Assembly (NCBI RefSeq): GCF_900156515.1
Contig: NZ_FTNU01000009.1
Coordinates: 26,587 to 90,586, forward strand
Length of the DNA stretch: 64,000 nucleotides
Reading direction: 5' to 3'
From: Moraxella cuniculi DSM 21768
Lineage (GTDB): Bacteria; Pseudomonadota; Gammaproteobacteria; Pseudomonadales; Moraxellaceae
Numbering within the stretch: position 1 is the first letter of the stretch; the number at the start of each line of letters is the position of its first letter. A program made the position numbers and the translations under genes. Positions 36,748-46,549 of this stretch are shown one piece after another. Below the pieces are notes generated by a model that was not told where the DNA came from, searched no databases, and saw only the letters and a list, made by a program, of their open reading frames with translations.

Positions 36748-36780
36748 ATAGCATTTATCAACTTTATTAAGGGTCAAGTT

Positions 36781-37677
36781 ATGCAATGGCGTGGACGCAG
36801 ACAAAGCAGCAATATCGAAGACAGGCGTGGCGGTGGTGCCAAAAAAGTCGGTGGCGTGAGTATTTTTGGATTAATCATCGCTGTGGTGCTATGGCAGGTG
36901 TTTGGCATCAGTCCTGAGACCACTTTGGGAGTAACCCAACAAATTCAAAACCAAACGCAAAGCAGCACGCCAGTTAATGAAACTGCCGATATGGCACAAA
37001 CTCGTGAATTTGTTGCCACCATCTTGGCAGATACCGAAGATGTCTGGACGCCGATTTTTGCTCAAGCAGGCAGTCGTTATCAAGAGCCAAGCCTAGTATT
37101 GTTTAGTAATTCTGTACAATCAGCCTGTGGGTCTGCCAGCTCTGCCAGCGGTCCGTTTTATTGCCCTGCCGACCAAAAAGTCTATCTAGACACTCAGTTT
37201 TTCCGTGATATGCGAGTATCTATGGGCATTACAGGCGAAAAAAACAGCAGTGAATTATCTCGTCAAGATCAAGCAGGCGACTTCGCTCAAGCCTATGTCA
37301 TCGCTCACGAAGTCGGTCATCATGTGCAAACACTGCTGGGCATTTCATCACAAGTACGCCAAGCCCAAGCCCAAGCAAGTACCACTGCCGCCAACAATCT
37401 ATCCGTTCGCCAAGAGCTACAAGCGGACTGCTTCGCTGGCTTATGGGCAAAACAAAATCACGAACGCACGCAATTTTTGCAACAAGGCGATATTGAAGAG
37501 GCTCTAGATGCCGCCGAAAAAATTGGCGATGACTATCTCCAGCAAAAAGCTGGTGGCCGTATCGTGCCTGACAGCTTTACGCATGGCACCAGTGAACAAC
37601 GCAAACGCTGGTTTTATCGTGGCTTTCAGACGGGCGATGTTCAGCAGTGCGACACTTTTGCCACGCGTGAAATTTAA
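36781..37677 (+). CDS. neutral zinc metallopeptidase, YpfJ-like
   Basis: A 298-residue membrane-anchored protein. The start at 36781 follows AAGGGT. A basic N-terminus (RGRRQSSNIEDRRGGG) is typical of the family, then one helix (residues about 26-42). The catalytic motif is AYVIAHEVGHHVQTLLGI with HEVGHH at 176-181, and LQADCFAGLWAKQ supplies the downstream acidic residue. The C-terminus, GTSEQRKRWFYRGFQTGD, is also conserved. The physiological substrate is not known. Confidence 0.9.
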   Translation: MQWRGRRQSSNIEDRRGGGAKKVGGVSIFGLIIAVVLWQVFGISPETTLGVTQQIQNQTQSSTPVNETADMAQTREFVATILADTEDVWTPIFAQAGSRYQEPSLVLFSNSVQSACGSASSASGPFYCPADQKVYLDTQFFRDMRVSMGITGEKNSSELSRQDQAGDFAQAYVIAHEVGHHVQTLLGISSQVRQAQAQASTTAANNLSVRQELQADCFAGLWAKQNHERTQFLQQGDIEEALDAAEKIGDDYLQQKAGGRIVPDSFTHGTSEQRKRWFYRGFQTGDVQQCDTFATREI

Positions 37678-37708
37678 GAAATACAGCTCAACCACCTAAG
37701 GAATTATC

Positions 37709-38590
37709 ATGAAATTGCCTACGGCATTGATTGAACTGATGACGCAATATTTTTATGAACGCACCGAACAGCCATTGGTGATTGACCCCAAAGTGCTGGC
37801 ATATCGCTGGGTGGGCGATTCGGCAGGTCGCTTATTGCCGATTGATGTTCATTTTAAAGGCAGGCTGCATGATTTGCTTGGTATTGACAATCAAAAACAA
37901 CGGCTAATTGCCAATACTGAGCAGTTTCTCGCCAAACTGCCTGCCAATCATGTTTTGATGACAGGGGCAAGAGGTGCTGGCAAGTCATCACTGGTGCGAG
38001 CGTTATTACACGCCTATCATCATCAAGGCTTACGCATCATTGAACTTTCACGCGATCAATTGCAGTATTTGGACAAAATCCGCACCGCCATCAAAGCCTC
38101 TCGTCAAGCAGGCAATGGCAATCGCTACATTGTTTATTGTGATGATTTGGCGTTTAATGCCCAAGACGAAAACTATCGCACTCTAAAAAGCCTGCTTGAT
38201 GGTGCGTTGGACAGTGAGCATGATGAAATCTTGATCTACGCCACCAGCAATCGCCGTCATCTGCTGCCACAGCTGATGAAGGATAATATCAACATCTACA
38301 ATGGTCAAACCGATGAGGTCAATCCTTATGAAACCATTGATGAAAGCGTTTCCTTGTCAGACCGTTTTGGGCTATGGCTGTCGTTTACCGCCATGAATCA
38401 GCCACTATTTTTGCAAATTGTCGAGCATTTATTAAGCCAAGCCAATCTGCCATTTGACGCCACCGTACAAAGTGAAGCCCTAAAATGGGCAAGCACTCGT
38501 GGCTCTCGCTCAGGACGCATTGCTTATCAATTTGCCCAGCATTGGATCGGTCAAACGCGACTACAACAGCGTCAAGATCGCAGCTTGTGA
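37709..38590 (+). CDS. DUF815 family AAA-type ATPase
   Basis: A 293-residue cytoplasmic ATP-binding protein. The Walker A GARGAGKSS is at 86-94 and the Walker B IVYCDDLAF is near 141. The family hallmarks YRWVGDSAGRLLPID and ATSNRRHLLPQ are visible. Its C-terminus (ASTRGSRSGRIAYQFAQHW) is also typical. The family has no firm function. It follows the metallopeptidase by 31 bases on the same strand, with AAGGAA before the ATG, so the two are probably co-transcribed. Confidence 0.88.
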   Translation: MKLPTALIELMTQYFYERTEQPLVIDPKVLAYRWVGDSAGRLLPIDVHFKGRLHDLLGIDNQKQRLIANTEQFLAKLPANHVLMTGARGAGKSSLVRALLHAYHHQGLRIIELSRDQLQYLDKIRTAIKASRQAGNGNRYIVYCDDLAFNAQDENYRTLKSLLDGALDSEHDEILIYATSNRRHLLPQLMKDNINIYNGQTDEVNPYETIDESVSLSDRFGLWLSFTAMNQPLFLQIVEHLLSQANLPFDATVQSEALKWASTRGSRSGRIAYQFAQHWIGQTRLQQRQDRSL

Positions 38591-38593
38591 TAC

Positions 38594-39625
38594 TCACCCT
38601 GCCTCATCACGCTGGTTCATTTGCCCATCGGCGGATAAATGCACACGCATCATATCCGCTGCCAATATCAGCTTGCCGCCATAGACATTTTGTACCTCTT
38701 GGCGAATATGCCCCATGTTTGGCTGAGTATCACTTGGATCATCAAACCCCAAAAATCTCGCACTAAAATGCGTCAAAATCAAATTCGGTATATTGGCACA
38801 TTTGGCAAATTGTGCCACCTGCAAGGCACTGCTGTGCTGTGGATTAAACTTATTCTGAGCAAGTACCTTATCCAGCACCGCTTGCGTATAAGTCGCCTCA
38901 TGCACCAATAAATCCGCACCCATCACCGCCTGCTGCAATAACTCTGGCTTATCATTATCACCTGCAATGACGATTTTTTGCCGATACTGACGCGAGATGA
39001 CAAAATCACTGTGGCTCATGGACTGTGGCAAGCAAGGCTCATAACGACCAGCCAAAATCTGCTGCCAATGCCGCTTATCAATACCTGCTTGTAGCAACTT
39101 TGTTGTATCAAGTCGCCGCTCTGCCAACTCTTGGGTGATGACAAACCCAAAGCACTCAATGCGATGACTCATCGGGCATATCTGAATATCAATTGTCCAA
39201 TCGTCAGCCAACTGATACTGCACGCCTGTGTCTATTATCTCGGCAATATCAATAAAATCAATCCGATAGCTAAGATTCATCTGCGTTAAGGATACGCACG
39301 CCTGCAATAAATCACCAACCGCCTTAGGTGCGATCACAAGCAGTGGCTCACTGCGTCCATGCATGGCAAGACTGGCAAGCAGCCCCATCAAACCATAACA
39401 GTGGTCGCCATGTGCGTGCGTGATACAAATCGCCTGCAACATTGACGGCTTGTGGGCGGTTTGTAGCAGTCGATGCTGCGTCCCTTCGCCACAATCCACC
39501 AAAATCCATGGCGTTGATTTGCCCGCTTGCATCCGCCGTCCCAGCATGGATACCGCCAATGCCGAAACATTACGCATCTTGGTTGGTACACCACTTGATG
39601 TTCCTAAGAATGTCAATTCAAACAT
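38594..39625 (-). CDS. rnz: ribonuclease Z
   Basis: A 343-residue metallo-beta-lactamase-fold nuclease that matures tRNA 3' ends. The start MFELTFLGTSSGVPTKMRNVS is typical. The metal motif ICITHAHGDHCYGLMGLL has His70, His72, Asp74 and His75. Further ligands lie in PMSHRIECFGFVI, GADLLVHEATY and LILTHFSARF. It is convergent with the DUF815 gene. Confidence 0.92.
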   Translation of the reverse strand: MFELTFLGTSSGVPTKMRNVSALAVSMLGRRMQAGKSTPWILVDCGEGTQHRLLQTAHKPSMLQAICITHAHGDHCYGLMGLLASLAMHGRSEPLLVIAPKAVGDLLQACVSLTQMNLSYRIDFIDIAEIIDTGVQYQLADDWTIDIQICPMSHRIECFGFVITQELAERRLDTTKLLQAGIDKRHWQQILAGRYEPCLPQSMSHSDFVISRQYRQKIVIAGDNDKPELLQQAVMGADLLVHEATYTQAVLDKVLAQNKFNPQHSSALQVAQFAKCANIPNLILTHFSARFLGFDDPSDTQPNMGHIRQEVQNVYGGKLILAADMMRVHLSADGQMNQRDEAG

Positions 39626-39740
39626 AAATCACTTATTTTTGATAAATATTTGTATTTTAAGGTATATTTTAACAACAAACAACACTTAGCAGCCATCTTA
39701 TCGCATCAGCAGCGAATACAGCCCAGCCAAATACTCAATA

Positions 39741-39770
39741 AAAAACTCCAACTAACAAGCTGGAGTTTTT
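39741..39770 (-). terminator. terminator after sodA
   Basis: AAAAACTCCA and TGGAGTTTTT form a perfect 10-base stem with a 10-base loop, with a T-run on the minus strand. It lies just downstream of the superoxide dismutase gene. Confidence 0.8.
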
Positions 39771-39784
39771 GGGTTGGTATGGGC

Positions 39785-40402
39785 TTATTGAGCTTGGTCA
39801 AAGCGTTTTTGGGCTTCGTCCCAGTTTACCACCGACCAAAATGCCTTGATATAATCTGGGCGTTTGTTTTGGTATTTTAGGTAATAAGCATGCTCCCACA
39901 CATCAAGACCGATGATTGGGAAACCTTGGCAACCTGCTACCGCTTCACCCATCAATGGGCTGTCTTGGTTGGCAGTTGAGACAACTTTTAGCTTGCCGCC
40001 ATCAAGCACAAGCCATGCCCAGCCAGAACCGAAGCGAGTCGCAGCCGCTTTTTCAAAAGCCTCTTGGAATGCCTCTACCGAACCAAAATCACGCTCAATG
40101 GCATCTTTTAGCGAACCGCTCAGCGTTGTGCCTGTTTTTAGAATCGTCCAAAATAGGCTGTGATTGGCATGACCGCCTGCATTGTTACGCACGCCAGTTT
40201 GCTTGTCTGCTGGCAACTTATCTAGATTTGCAATCACCTCTTCGGCAGATTTGTCTGCAAATTCAGTACCCTCAAGCAAGCCATTGGCATTGTTTACATA
40301 GGCTTGATGATGGCGAGCGTGGTGAATTTCCATAGTTTCTTTATCAAAATGTGGCTCTAGTGCATCATAGCTATAGCCCAATTCTGGTAATGTAAATGCC
40401 AT
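39785..40402 (-). CDS. sodA: superoxide dismutase (Mn type)
   Basis: An enzyme that converts superoxide to oxygen and hydrogen peroxide; 205 residues from the ATG at 40402, with AAGGATAC upstream. Metal ligands lie in the [16 protein letters not shown] region, [10 protein letters not shown], and [19 protein letters not shown]. The pattern [10 protein letters not shown] plus [11 protein letters not shown] and GCQGFP is that of Mn enzymes, not the Fe pattern with AQxWNH, although cambialistic use cannot be ruled out by sequence. Confidence 0.95.
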   Translation of the reverse strand: MAFTLPELGYSYDALEPHFDKETMEIHHARHHQAYVNNANGLLEGTEFADKSAEEVIANLDKLPADKQTGVRNNAGGHANHSLFWTILKTGTTLSGSLKDAIERDFGSVEAFQEAFEKAAATRFGSGWAWLVLDGGKLKVVSTANQDSPLMGEAVAGCQGFPIIGLDVWEHAYYLKYQNKRPDYIKAFWSVVNWDEAQKRFDQAQ

Positions 40403-40719
40403 TTTAGTATCCTTATCATTGTGGATTAAAAAACAAACAGGGATATTGCCATGGGCAACCACCCTTGCTATCAATATAAAGCCATTGTACGATAAATTCA
40501 AGCACAAATCACAAATTTCTGCCAAGTTTTTTATTCATGCCGCTTACTTTGGCTTTTGTGGCCTTGTGCGATAAATAAATCAAGCCTTCGTTGTCAAGCC
40601 ATCAAGATTAAATTTGCATGATGTCAATATTGGCTTGCAAGTATGGCAAAAACTGCTAAAATAAATCCATCAAGAAAATGACAAATGGCAACCAATCAAC
40701 CGTTTTTTGAGTTTGAGCA
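40403..40719. other. divergent intergenic region upstream of sodA
   Basis: A 317-base spacer between sodA and a divergent hypothetical gene. It holds no clear consensus promoter (a TACAAT lies at about 40488-40493 on the minus strand). Near its end is a 12-codon ORF (40685-40723) that overlaps the GTG start of the next gene. Confidence 0.5.
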
Positions 40720-40723
40720 GTGA
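40685..40723 (+). CDS. possible 12-residue leader peptide
   Basis: ATG at 40685 opens a frame encoding MATNQPFFEFEQ, which stops at TGA 40721-40723 and overlaps the GTG of the next gene as GTGA. It has only a weak ribosome-binding site. It may act by coupling translation of a gene with a poor start, or it may be chance. Confidence 0.25.
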   Translation: MATNQPFFEFEQ

Positions 40724-41445
40724 GCATTCACCAACCCAAATCACAAATCCACAGCCTGCTTGAGCGGCTAGATGACTATCACAGTCTGCAACATCATCAT
40801 GATATAGCCGTTGCCGATGCCATGGATAGGATTCAACAGTGGCAACGATGGCGTATGCAACAAACCCATGCAATACTTTTTGCCAAGCCATCAACCGCAC
40901 CTTTGGCGGATTATCTTTTGTATCGCATTTATCATCGCCACACCTTTGATACCATTGCCAAGCAGCTACATACAGCAGCAACCCACGCCACCAATGGCAC
41001 AGGCAGACTTGAAAAACTCATACCAAAAAACACGCTCCATGCAGCGATTTTGGGCATTGATGCCACGCTTAATATGATTAAGATGGATTTGGCATTGGCA
41101 AAATATTACCTGAATCATCACCGCCATCAGCCGCTTGATGAGACGCTTATGCACAGCCTGTACCAAGCCGCCAACGACCCAGAGGCAAGGCTTGTGCAAA
41201 TTAACAATATCGGTGAAGTCTGCCGCCTCTGCCATCGGCATTTTCGTTCATTTTTATTACAAAAATCGTTTAAATTTGCCAAATTTTCTGCCTATAAAAA
41301 CGGCTATCAGCCTTTGTATGATTTTATTGGTGAGGGCTTGGCGGCGATTGATGTCATCGATGATATTGATGAGTTTGCCGCTACTTTTGTTGCCAATGAA
41401 ACCGCTGCCATTCGTCATTTTTATGATGATGGCGGTAAGATTTGA
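40720..41445 (+). CDS. hypothetical protein, FFLEELY-motif-like
   Basis: A 241-residue helical cytoplasmic protein. The start appears to be GTG at 40720; no in-frame ATG with a ribosome-binding site lies near. The segment WQRWRMQQTHAILF followed by PLADYLLYRIYHRHTFDT resembles in layout the FFLEELY-motif proteins of Moraxellaceae and pseudomonads, but the motif itself is not conserved, so the family call is weak. No known function. Confidence 0.6.
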   Translation: MSIHQPKSQIHSLLERLDDYHSLQHHHDIAVADAMDRIQQWQRWRMQQTHAILFAKPSTAPLADYLLYRIYHRHTFDTIAKQLHTAATHATNGTGRLEKLIPKNTLHAAILGIDATLNMIKMDLALAKYYLNHHRHQPLDETLMHSLYQAANDPEARLVQINNIGEVCRLCHRHFRSFLLQKSFKFAKFSAYKNGYQPLYDFIGEGLAAIDVIDDIDEFAATFVANETAAIRHFYDDGGKI

Positions 41446-41502
41446 CAAATCTATTCAAATTTTGCCAAGTTTTGCTAAGTCTGGCAGTACAACTTGGCTG
41501 AT

Positions 41503-41520
41503 TTTGACAAACCAATCCAA
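41503..41520 (+). repeat. 18-base direct repeat, copy 1
   Basis: TTTGACAAACCAATCCAA in the spacer upstream of ubiE; the second copy is at 63783-63800. Confidence 0.7.
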
Positions 41521-41670
41521 CAAATCACCCAAACCACACCAAGAATAACGCCCAATCATAAACACAGGGCGTAAATTTTGTGAAATTTTGGCAAATTTTC
41601 CCAATTTGTGAACAAAATAGTGTATTATTAAGCATTTAATCCATGCAGATTTATACAGCTAGGCATAACC

Positions 41671-42516
41671 ATGACTGACAATACCGACAATCAATTCACC
41701 AATCCCAATATCCTACCCACAGGCACACCACAAGGACAAAGCACGCTACAAAATCCTGAGGGTGTTGCAGAGGAGACAACCCATTTTGGCTATCAAACGG
41801 TGAAAAAGTCCGAAAAACAAGCCAAAGTTGCCGAAGTATTTAGCTCTGTTGCTCGCAAATACGATGTGATGAATGACTTGATGAGCTTTGGCATTCATCG
41901 CCTGTGGAAACGCTATGCCATCAGCCTAACTGGCGTGCGTAGCGGTCAGCGAGTGCTAGACATTGCAGGTGGTACGGGTGATTTGGCAAAAGTATTTAGC
42001 CGTGAAGTGGGCAGGTCAGGTCGCGTGGTCTTGTCGGACATTAACGAGGCGATGCTCGAAGTCGGTCGCACTCGGCTTATTAACGCAGGTTGTAACAATG
42101 TTGATTTTGTACTTGCCAATGCCGAAACGCTTGAGCCATTTGCTGATAATAGCTTTGATTTGGTAACCATCAGCTTTGGCTTGCGTAATGTTACCGACAA
42201 AGACAAGGCACTTTTGGCCATGCACCGAGTGCTAAAGCCTGGTGGTCGCCTGTTGGTGCTGGAGTTTTCTAAGCCTGTCTTTGAGCCGCTATCAAAAGCC
42301 TATGACCTGTACTCATTTACCGCCCTGCCTTTGATGGGCAAACTTGTCGCCAATGATGCCGAAAGCTATCAGTATCTGGCAGAGTCAATTCGTATGCACC
42401 CAGACCAACAAACGCTCAAAGCCATGATGGAAAATGCAGGCTTTGTTAATTGTGATTATCACAACCTAACAGGCGGTATCGTGGCGGTGCATCGTGGCTT
42501 TAAGGCACATTCATGA
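41671..42516 (+). CDS. ubiE: ubiquinone/menaquinone biosynthesis methyltransferase
   Basis: A SAM-dependent C-methyltransferase of ubiquinone biosynthesis, 281 residues including an N-terminal polar extension of about 45. The SAM motif is [16 protein letters not shown] near residue 92. The family signatures [18 protein letters not shown] and [15 protein letters not shown] are present, and [20 protein letters not shown] is conserved. The stop codon overlaps the ATG of ubiJ by 4 bases, so ubiE-ubiJ-ubiB form an operon. Confidence 0.96.
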   Translation: MTDNTDNQFTNPNILPTGTPQGQSTLQNPEGVAEETTHFGYQTVKKSEKQAKVAEVFSSVARKYDVMNDLMSFGIHRLWKRYAISLTGVRSGQRVLDIAGGTGDLAKVFSREVGRSGRVVLSDINEAMLEVGRTRLINAGCNNVDFVLANAETLEPFADNSFDLVTISFGLRNVTDKDKALLAMHRVLKPGGRLLVLEFSKPVFEPLSKAYDLYSFTALPLMGKLVANDAESYQYLAESIRMHPDQQTLKAMMENAGFVNCDYHNLTGGIVAVHRGFKAHS

Positions 42517-43145
42517 ACACAGCTCGTGTATTGGCATTGGCACTGTGCGAAAAACTCATCAATCGCATTATTTGCACCGACGCACTAAGCCAAGAAAAAT
42601 TCGCTCCATTGTCAGGCAAAGTATTGCGTGTCATCATCAATAAGCCAGATATCGCCCTTGATGTGCTATTTGGCGAAGGCAGGGTACGCTTTGAACCTGT
42701 TGCACGGACAATTTTTGAGCCGCAAGGTGGTGTGGCAAGTCAGGCAGATTGTACTTTAAGCGTAGACAGTCCCAAGCATTTGCTTAGCCTGATGCAAAAC
42801 CCATCAGGCAACCTGCCCATTCGTGGCGACCATCGAGTGCTGCTTGATGCCAAGACGGTGCTGGAGGGGTTTGAGCCTGATATTTGGTCACAGCTTGAGA
42901 ATGTTTTGGGCTATGGTGCAACTGGCCATCTGCACCTATTGGCACAGGAAATTTCGCCAATTTTTACCCCAATCATCACAACTCTCAAACGCTCATTGGC
43001 TGGCAGCAATCATCAGCACAGTCAGCTAGATGAAGCAATCCAAGCCAAAAAACAGCTGCTGTTACAGTTGCAAAGCGACATAGAACGCCATCAGGCAAAA
43101 CTTGCCCAATTGCAACAAACAGACAACATTTTAGACACTCATTAA
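42513..43145 (+). CDS. ubiJ: ubiquinone biosynthesis accessory factor UbiJ
   Basis: A 210-residue SCP2-type lipid-binding protein needed for aerobic ubiquinone synthesis. The N-terminal half has the SCP2-like fold ([21 protein letters not shown] and [14 protein letters not shown]). A C-terminal coiled coil (about residues 165-205, rich in Gln and Leu: [17 protein letters not shown]) is typical. ATGA overlap with ubiE; ubiB follows 10 bases later. Position in the operon supports the call. Confidence 0.88.
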   Translation: MNTARVLALALCEKLINRIICTDALSQEKFAPLSGKVLRVIINKPDIALDVLFGEGRVRFEPVARTIFEPQGGVASQADCTLSVDSPKHLLSLMQNPSGNLPIRGDHRVLLDAKTVLEGFEPDIWSQLENVLGYGATGHLHLLAQEISPIFTPIITTLKRSLAGSNHQHSQLDEAIQAKKQLLLQLQSDIERHQAKLAQLQQTDNILDTH

Positions 43146-43155
43146 AACGACCGCC

Positions 43156-44796
43156 ATGCTGCTTACTCATCGCAAACGCCTGCTGACCCTATACCGTATC
43201 GCTGCCAAATATCGCCTTGATACGCATTTTGCCGATGTACCAGAGTTGGCGGTATTGGCACGGCTGATACGCAGCCACCCTGCCAGCATTGGCAAAAAAC
43301 ATCAGCCACTTGGGGTGAAACTTGCCCTAGAAGAAATGGGTACGCTGTTTTTAAAACTTGGGCAGCTGCTCTCAACGCGTTCGGACTTATTGCCACCTCA
43401 TATCATCAGCCAGTTGGCACTGCTACAAGATAAAGTCGCCCCCTTTGCCACCAAGATTGCCATTGACAGTATCGAAAATTGCGATACTGGCTTGGGTCAA
43501 TCTGTGCAGACGCTGTTTGCTCGCTTTGACCAAAAACCATTGGCAGCGGCAAGTATCGCTCAAGTACACACCGCCGCCTTTCACGATGGACGCGAGGTGG
43601 TTGTCAAGGTTGTACGCCCCAATATTCGACAGGGTATTCTTGCTGATTTTGAATTATTAAGACAAGTGGCACAGTGGCTATCGGCACGCATAGAAGCAGC
43701 ACGAGCCATTCACCTGACCGAGATTGTTGAAGATTATCGACAAATCATGCTCAACGAACTTGATTTGACGCTTGAGGCTGCCAACAGTCGCAAAATGCGG
43801 CATAATTTTACCAATTCACGACTGATTTATGTTCCTGAAGTGTATTATGCCAGCCAGCAAGTCATGGTTGCCGAACGGGTATTTGGCGTGCCGATTTCTC
43901 ATACCGATGTGTTTGACAAACTTGGCTATGACCGTGCCATGCTTGCTGAAAAAGGCTTAACCATCTTTTTTACCCAAGTATTTCGTGATAACTTTTTTCA
44001 TGCCGATATGCACCCTGGTAATATCTTTGTTGAGACTTTGCCTGATGGCAGTGCTGCCAGTGAGCCTCGCTATATCGGACTTGATTGTGCCATCATGGGT
44101 GAATTATCTCGCCAAGACCAACTCACCGTTGCACGCATGCTCCTATCGGTCATGAATGGCAATTATCACGCTTTGGTAGATATTATCTGGCAAGCAGGCT
44201 GGATACCCCCTTCGGCGGACAAGCACGCCTTAATTCGTGATATGAGTCGCATTGTCTCGCCAATGGTGCAAAAGCCAATCAATGAGATTGATTTTGCTGG
44301 AGTGTTATTTGAAATTCTAAGCATTGCACGCCGTCATCGCATGAGCATTCCACCGCAGCTGATGCTACTGCTAAAAACTTTGGTGCATGTTGAGGGCTTG
44401 GGTCGTGAACTGTATCCGCAGCTTGATATTTGGCGACTTGCCAAGCCAATTCTCACCGCTTGGGTAAAAGATCAGCTCGATCCTGTCAAAAATCTACAAG
44501 AAATCAAGGCTCAGCTGCCAGAAATTTTGCTCTCCACCACTGACTTGCCCAAACTCATCAACCAAAGCACCCAAAGCCTTGCCATGCTGGGTGCCAGCCA
44601 AGATGCCATCCTAAGGCAGCTACAAACCATGCGTGCAGACACGCTCAACGAACGCCGTCATGACTGGATTGCAGGCAGTGGCTTGGTGCTTATGCTGGCA
44701 CTGTCAGCATGGTCGGCGGTTGCGATTCATTTATATCTTGCACCTGTGTTTTTGCTCTTGGCGGCAGGGTTTGCCCTGTGGCGAATTTTACGCTAA
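43156..44796 (+). CDS. ubiB: ubiquinone biosynthesis kinase-like protein UbiB
   Basis: A 546-residue member of the atypical kinase UbiB/ADCK family. The KxGQ motif is visible in LFLKLGQLLSTRSDLLPP. The alanine-rich nucleotide loop is AAASIAQVHTAAF, and the metal/catalytic segment is FHADMHPGNIFVE. Two C-terminal hydrophobic helices (from about residue 500) anchor it to the membrane. Needed for ubiquinone biosynthesis through an unclear ATPase role. Last gene of the ubiE-ubiJ-ubiB operon. Confidence 0.95.
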   Translation: MLLTHRKRLLTLYRIAAKYRLDTHFADVPELAVLARLIRSHPASIGKKHQPLGVKLALEEMGTLFLKLGQLLSTRSDLLPPHIISQLALLQDKVAPFATKIAIDSIENCDTGLGQSVQTLFARFDQKPLAAASIAQVHTAAFHDGREVVVKVVRPNIRQGILADFELLRQVAQWLSARIEAARAIHLTEIVEDYRQIMLNELDLTLEAANSRKMRHNFTNSRLIYVPEVYYASQQVMVAERVFGVPISHTDVFDKLGYDRAMLAEKGLTIFFTQVFRDNFFHADMHPGNIFVETLPDGSAASEPRYIGLDCAIMGELSRQDQLTVARMLLSVMNGNYHALVDIIWQAGWIPPSADKHALIRDMSRIVSPMVQKPINEIDFAGVLFEILSIARRHRMSIPPQLMLLLKTLVHVEGLGRELYPQLDIWRLAKPILTAWVKDQLDPVKNLQEIKAQLPEILLSTTDLPKLINQSTQSLAMLGASQDAILRQLQTMRADTLNERRHDWIAGSGLVLMLALSAWSAVAIHLYLAPVFLLLAAGFALWRILR

Positions 44797-45108
44797 ATCT
44801 TGATAAATCACAGAGGCTATCGTTACCATTTATCATCCATGATAAGTTGCCCAAAAACCAACTTTGTCATTATTTTGTTTATCAAGCCAATTTATGCCAG
44901 ATGATTAATTATGCTCGTCAAGTCAATTGATACAAAGCAGGCTTAATTTGCCATAGTATATCTGCACTTACCAATCAAGCCAAATTAGCCAAAACCACAT
45001 TATCAGCCAAACTGCCCCAAACATGGCAAAATTGCCTGATTCAAAATTATCCACACCCCCAATCTGGATACAAATAACCCTGTACAACTTTGGCTGCACA
45101 GGGCTTGA
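44797..45108. other. intergenic region between ubiB and a DUF4126 gene
   Basis: A convergent 312-base spacer. It contains the short palindrome TTATCATCCATGATAA at 44830-44845 and a weak hairpin (45078-45103) that may end the DUF4126 gene. No credible ORF. Confidence 0.5.
45078..45103 (-). terminator. weak hairpin after the DUF4126 gene
   Basis: CCCTGT and ACAGGG can pair on the minus strand, with TTATTTGT following. The short stem and long loop make this a tentative terminator. Confidence 0.4.
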
Positions 45109-45678
45109 TTATTTGGAAAATTGCCGCTTTAGGCGTACAAACAACCAAATCAGCAGCATAATGCCAAGTACCGCAATTATCATACCGATGATTGGAAAAA
45201 CAATCGATACCGCCGATAAGCCAATTGCCGCCCCTGTCTCCACCATGCCGATGGCAGGATTAATCGTACCTGCCGTGCCTACTGTGGACACCGCCCTTGT
45301 TGCTGCCGAAGTTGTCTTGATGGCTGTTGCCGCACCGCCACCTGCCACTATCGCCAACGCCCAAGTTGTCGCAGGGCTAAAGTCCGCCAAAGTACTTGCC
45401 ATCACCAGCGTACCTGCCACGCCTGCCAATGGCACAGCAATCGTATCAAGCAGATTATCCACCACAGGCACAAGATAGCTGATTGACTCAACCACACTGG
45501 CAACGCCCAAAATCACCACAGCCGACAAACTACCCAGCCACAGCCAAGTATCGTTGAGTGGTATTAGTCCAAAATAGGCCGCAAGCGACAAGGCAAACAG
45601 CGGTACAAACAGGCGAAATCCTGCACTTGCTGCCAGTCCCACGCCCAAACAGACACTCAAAATCATCTCTATGTTCAT
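45109..45678 (-). CDS. DUF4126 family membrane protein
   Basis: A 189-residue membrane protein from the ATG at 45678 (AAGGTAAG upstream). It has five or six helices. The start ILSVCLGVGLAASAGFRLFVPLF and the middle WALAIVAGGGAATAIKTTSAATRA match the DUF4126 family, of unknown function. It ends with a basic tail LFVRLKRQFSK. It is 50 bases upstream of, and on the same strand as, dcd. Confidence 0.82.
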   Translation of the reverse strand: MNIEMILSVCLGVGLAASAGFRLFVPLFALSLAAYFGLIPLNDTWLWLGSLSAVVILGVASVVESISYLVPVVDNLLDTIAVPLAGVAGTLVMASTLADFSPATTWALAIVAGGGAATAIKTTSAATRAVSTVGTAGTINPAIGMVETGAAIGLSAVSIVFPIIGMIIAVLGIMLLIWLFVRLKRQFSK

Positions 45679-45731
45679 CAAACTTACCTTGTCATGATTG
45701 TTGGTTTTTTGTGATATGGTGATACCAAACG

Positions 45732-46301
45732 CTAGGCTTTTGGCAAGGTTACGCCCGTTTGTCCTTGATATTTACCGCCGCGATCTTTGTAGGAAGTTTC
45801 ACAAACTTCATCACTTTGGAAAAATAACATCTGTGCCACGCCCTCGCCTGCATAAATGCGAGCGGGCAAATTGGTCGTGTTGCTAAACTCAAGCGTAACA
45901 TGACCCTCCCATTCAGGCTCAAGCGGAGTTACATTGACAATAATACCACAGCGAGCATAGGTTGATTTGCCAAGACATATCGTCAGCACATCTCTTGGGA
46001 TTTTAAAATATTCCACCGTGCGTGCCAGTGCAAAAGAATTGGGCGGAATGATGCACTCATCACCAACGATATCAATAAAACTGCGTTCATCAAAATTTTT
46101 TGGATCGACAATGGCTGAATGCACATTGGTAAATACTTTAAATTCATTGGCACAGCGAACATCATAGCCATAGCTTGAAGTGCCGTAACTGACCAATTTT
46201 TCGCCCTGCTGATTAAAGCGAACTTGATTGGGTTCAAAGGGGGCAATCATCTGGTGTTGATCTGCCATTTGACGAATCCAGCGATCTGATTTGATAGACA
46301 T
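45732..46301 (-). CDS. dcd: dCTP deaminase
   Basis: An enzyme that deaminates dCTP to dUTP, feeding dTMP synthesis through Dut (encoded at 57908). It has 189 residues from the ATG at 46301 (AAAGGAC upstream). Signatures: [19 protein letters not shown], the catalytic loop [35 protein letters not shown] (short extract), and [20 protein letters not shown]. The length is typical. Confidence 0.95.
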   Translation of the reverse strand: MSIKSDRWIRQMADQHQMIAPFEPNQVRFNQQGEKLVSYGTSSYGYDVRCANEFKVFTNVHSAIVDPKNFDERSFIDIVGDECIIPPNSFALARTVEYFKIPRDVLTICLGKSTYARCGIIVNVTPLEPEWEGHVTLEFSNTTNLPARIYAGEGVAQMLFFQSDEVCETSYKDRGGKYQGQTGVTLPKA

Positions 46302-46337
46302 ATTTGTCCTTTTGATTGGTTGCGATATTGGTTGGTT

Positions 46338-46343
46338 ATTATA
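46338..46343 (-). promoter_or_regulatory. putative -10 box of dcd
   Basis: TATAAT on the minus strand (CACTATAATAACC) about 40 bases upstream of the dcd start. The -35 match is poor. Confidence 0.4.
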
Positions 46344-46516
46344 GTGTATTTGGCTGAAATTTTGTAGCAATAATCAATGCAACTGGATAATTTTACCACC
46401 AAGCAAACTTACCCATACTCGCTTTGGCTTGTTGCATTTGCCAAATTTGGCATAAATTTACCCAAATTCTGTCAAAATGCACACAGCCAACTTGTGAAAT
46501 TGTACAAATCTGCTAA

Positions 46517-46522
46517 TATAAT
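46517..46522 (+). promoter_or_regulatory. putative -10 box of the DUF294 gene
   Basis: TATAAT (CTAATATAATACC) 27 bases upstream of the gene at 46550. A TTGTGA 19 bases further up is a weak -35 candidate. Confidence 0.4.
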
Positions 46523-46549
46523 ACCATGGATTGACAAACAAGGATTTGC

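Larger units (their letters stand above)
36368..36780. other. AT-rich divergent intergenic region
   Basis: A 413-base region between the divergent carboxylesterase and zinc metallopeptidase genes. It carries their promoters (36442-36450 minus, 36742-36747 plus) and long A/T runs. I see no credible gene, repeat or hairpin terminator. Confidence 0.55.

Noticed and set aside
44830..44845. Palindrome TTATCATCCATGATAA as a terminator of ubiB
   Set aside because: The loop is only 2 bases and no T-run follows; its role is unclear.
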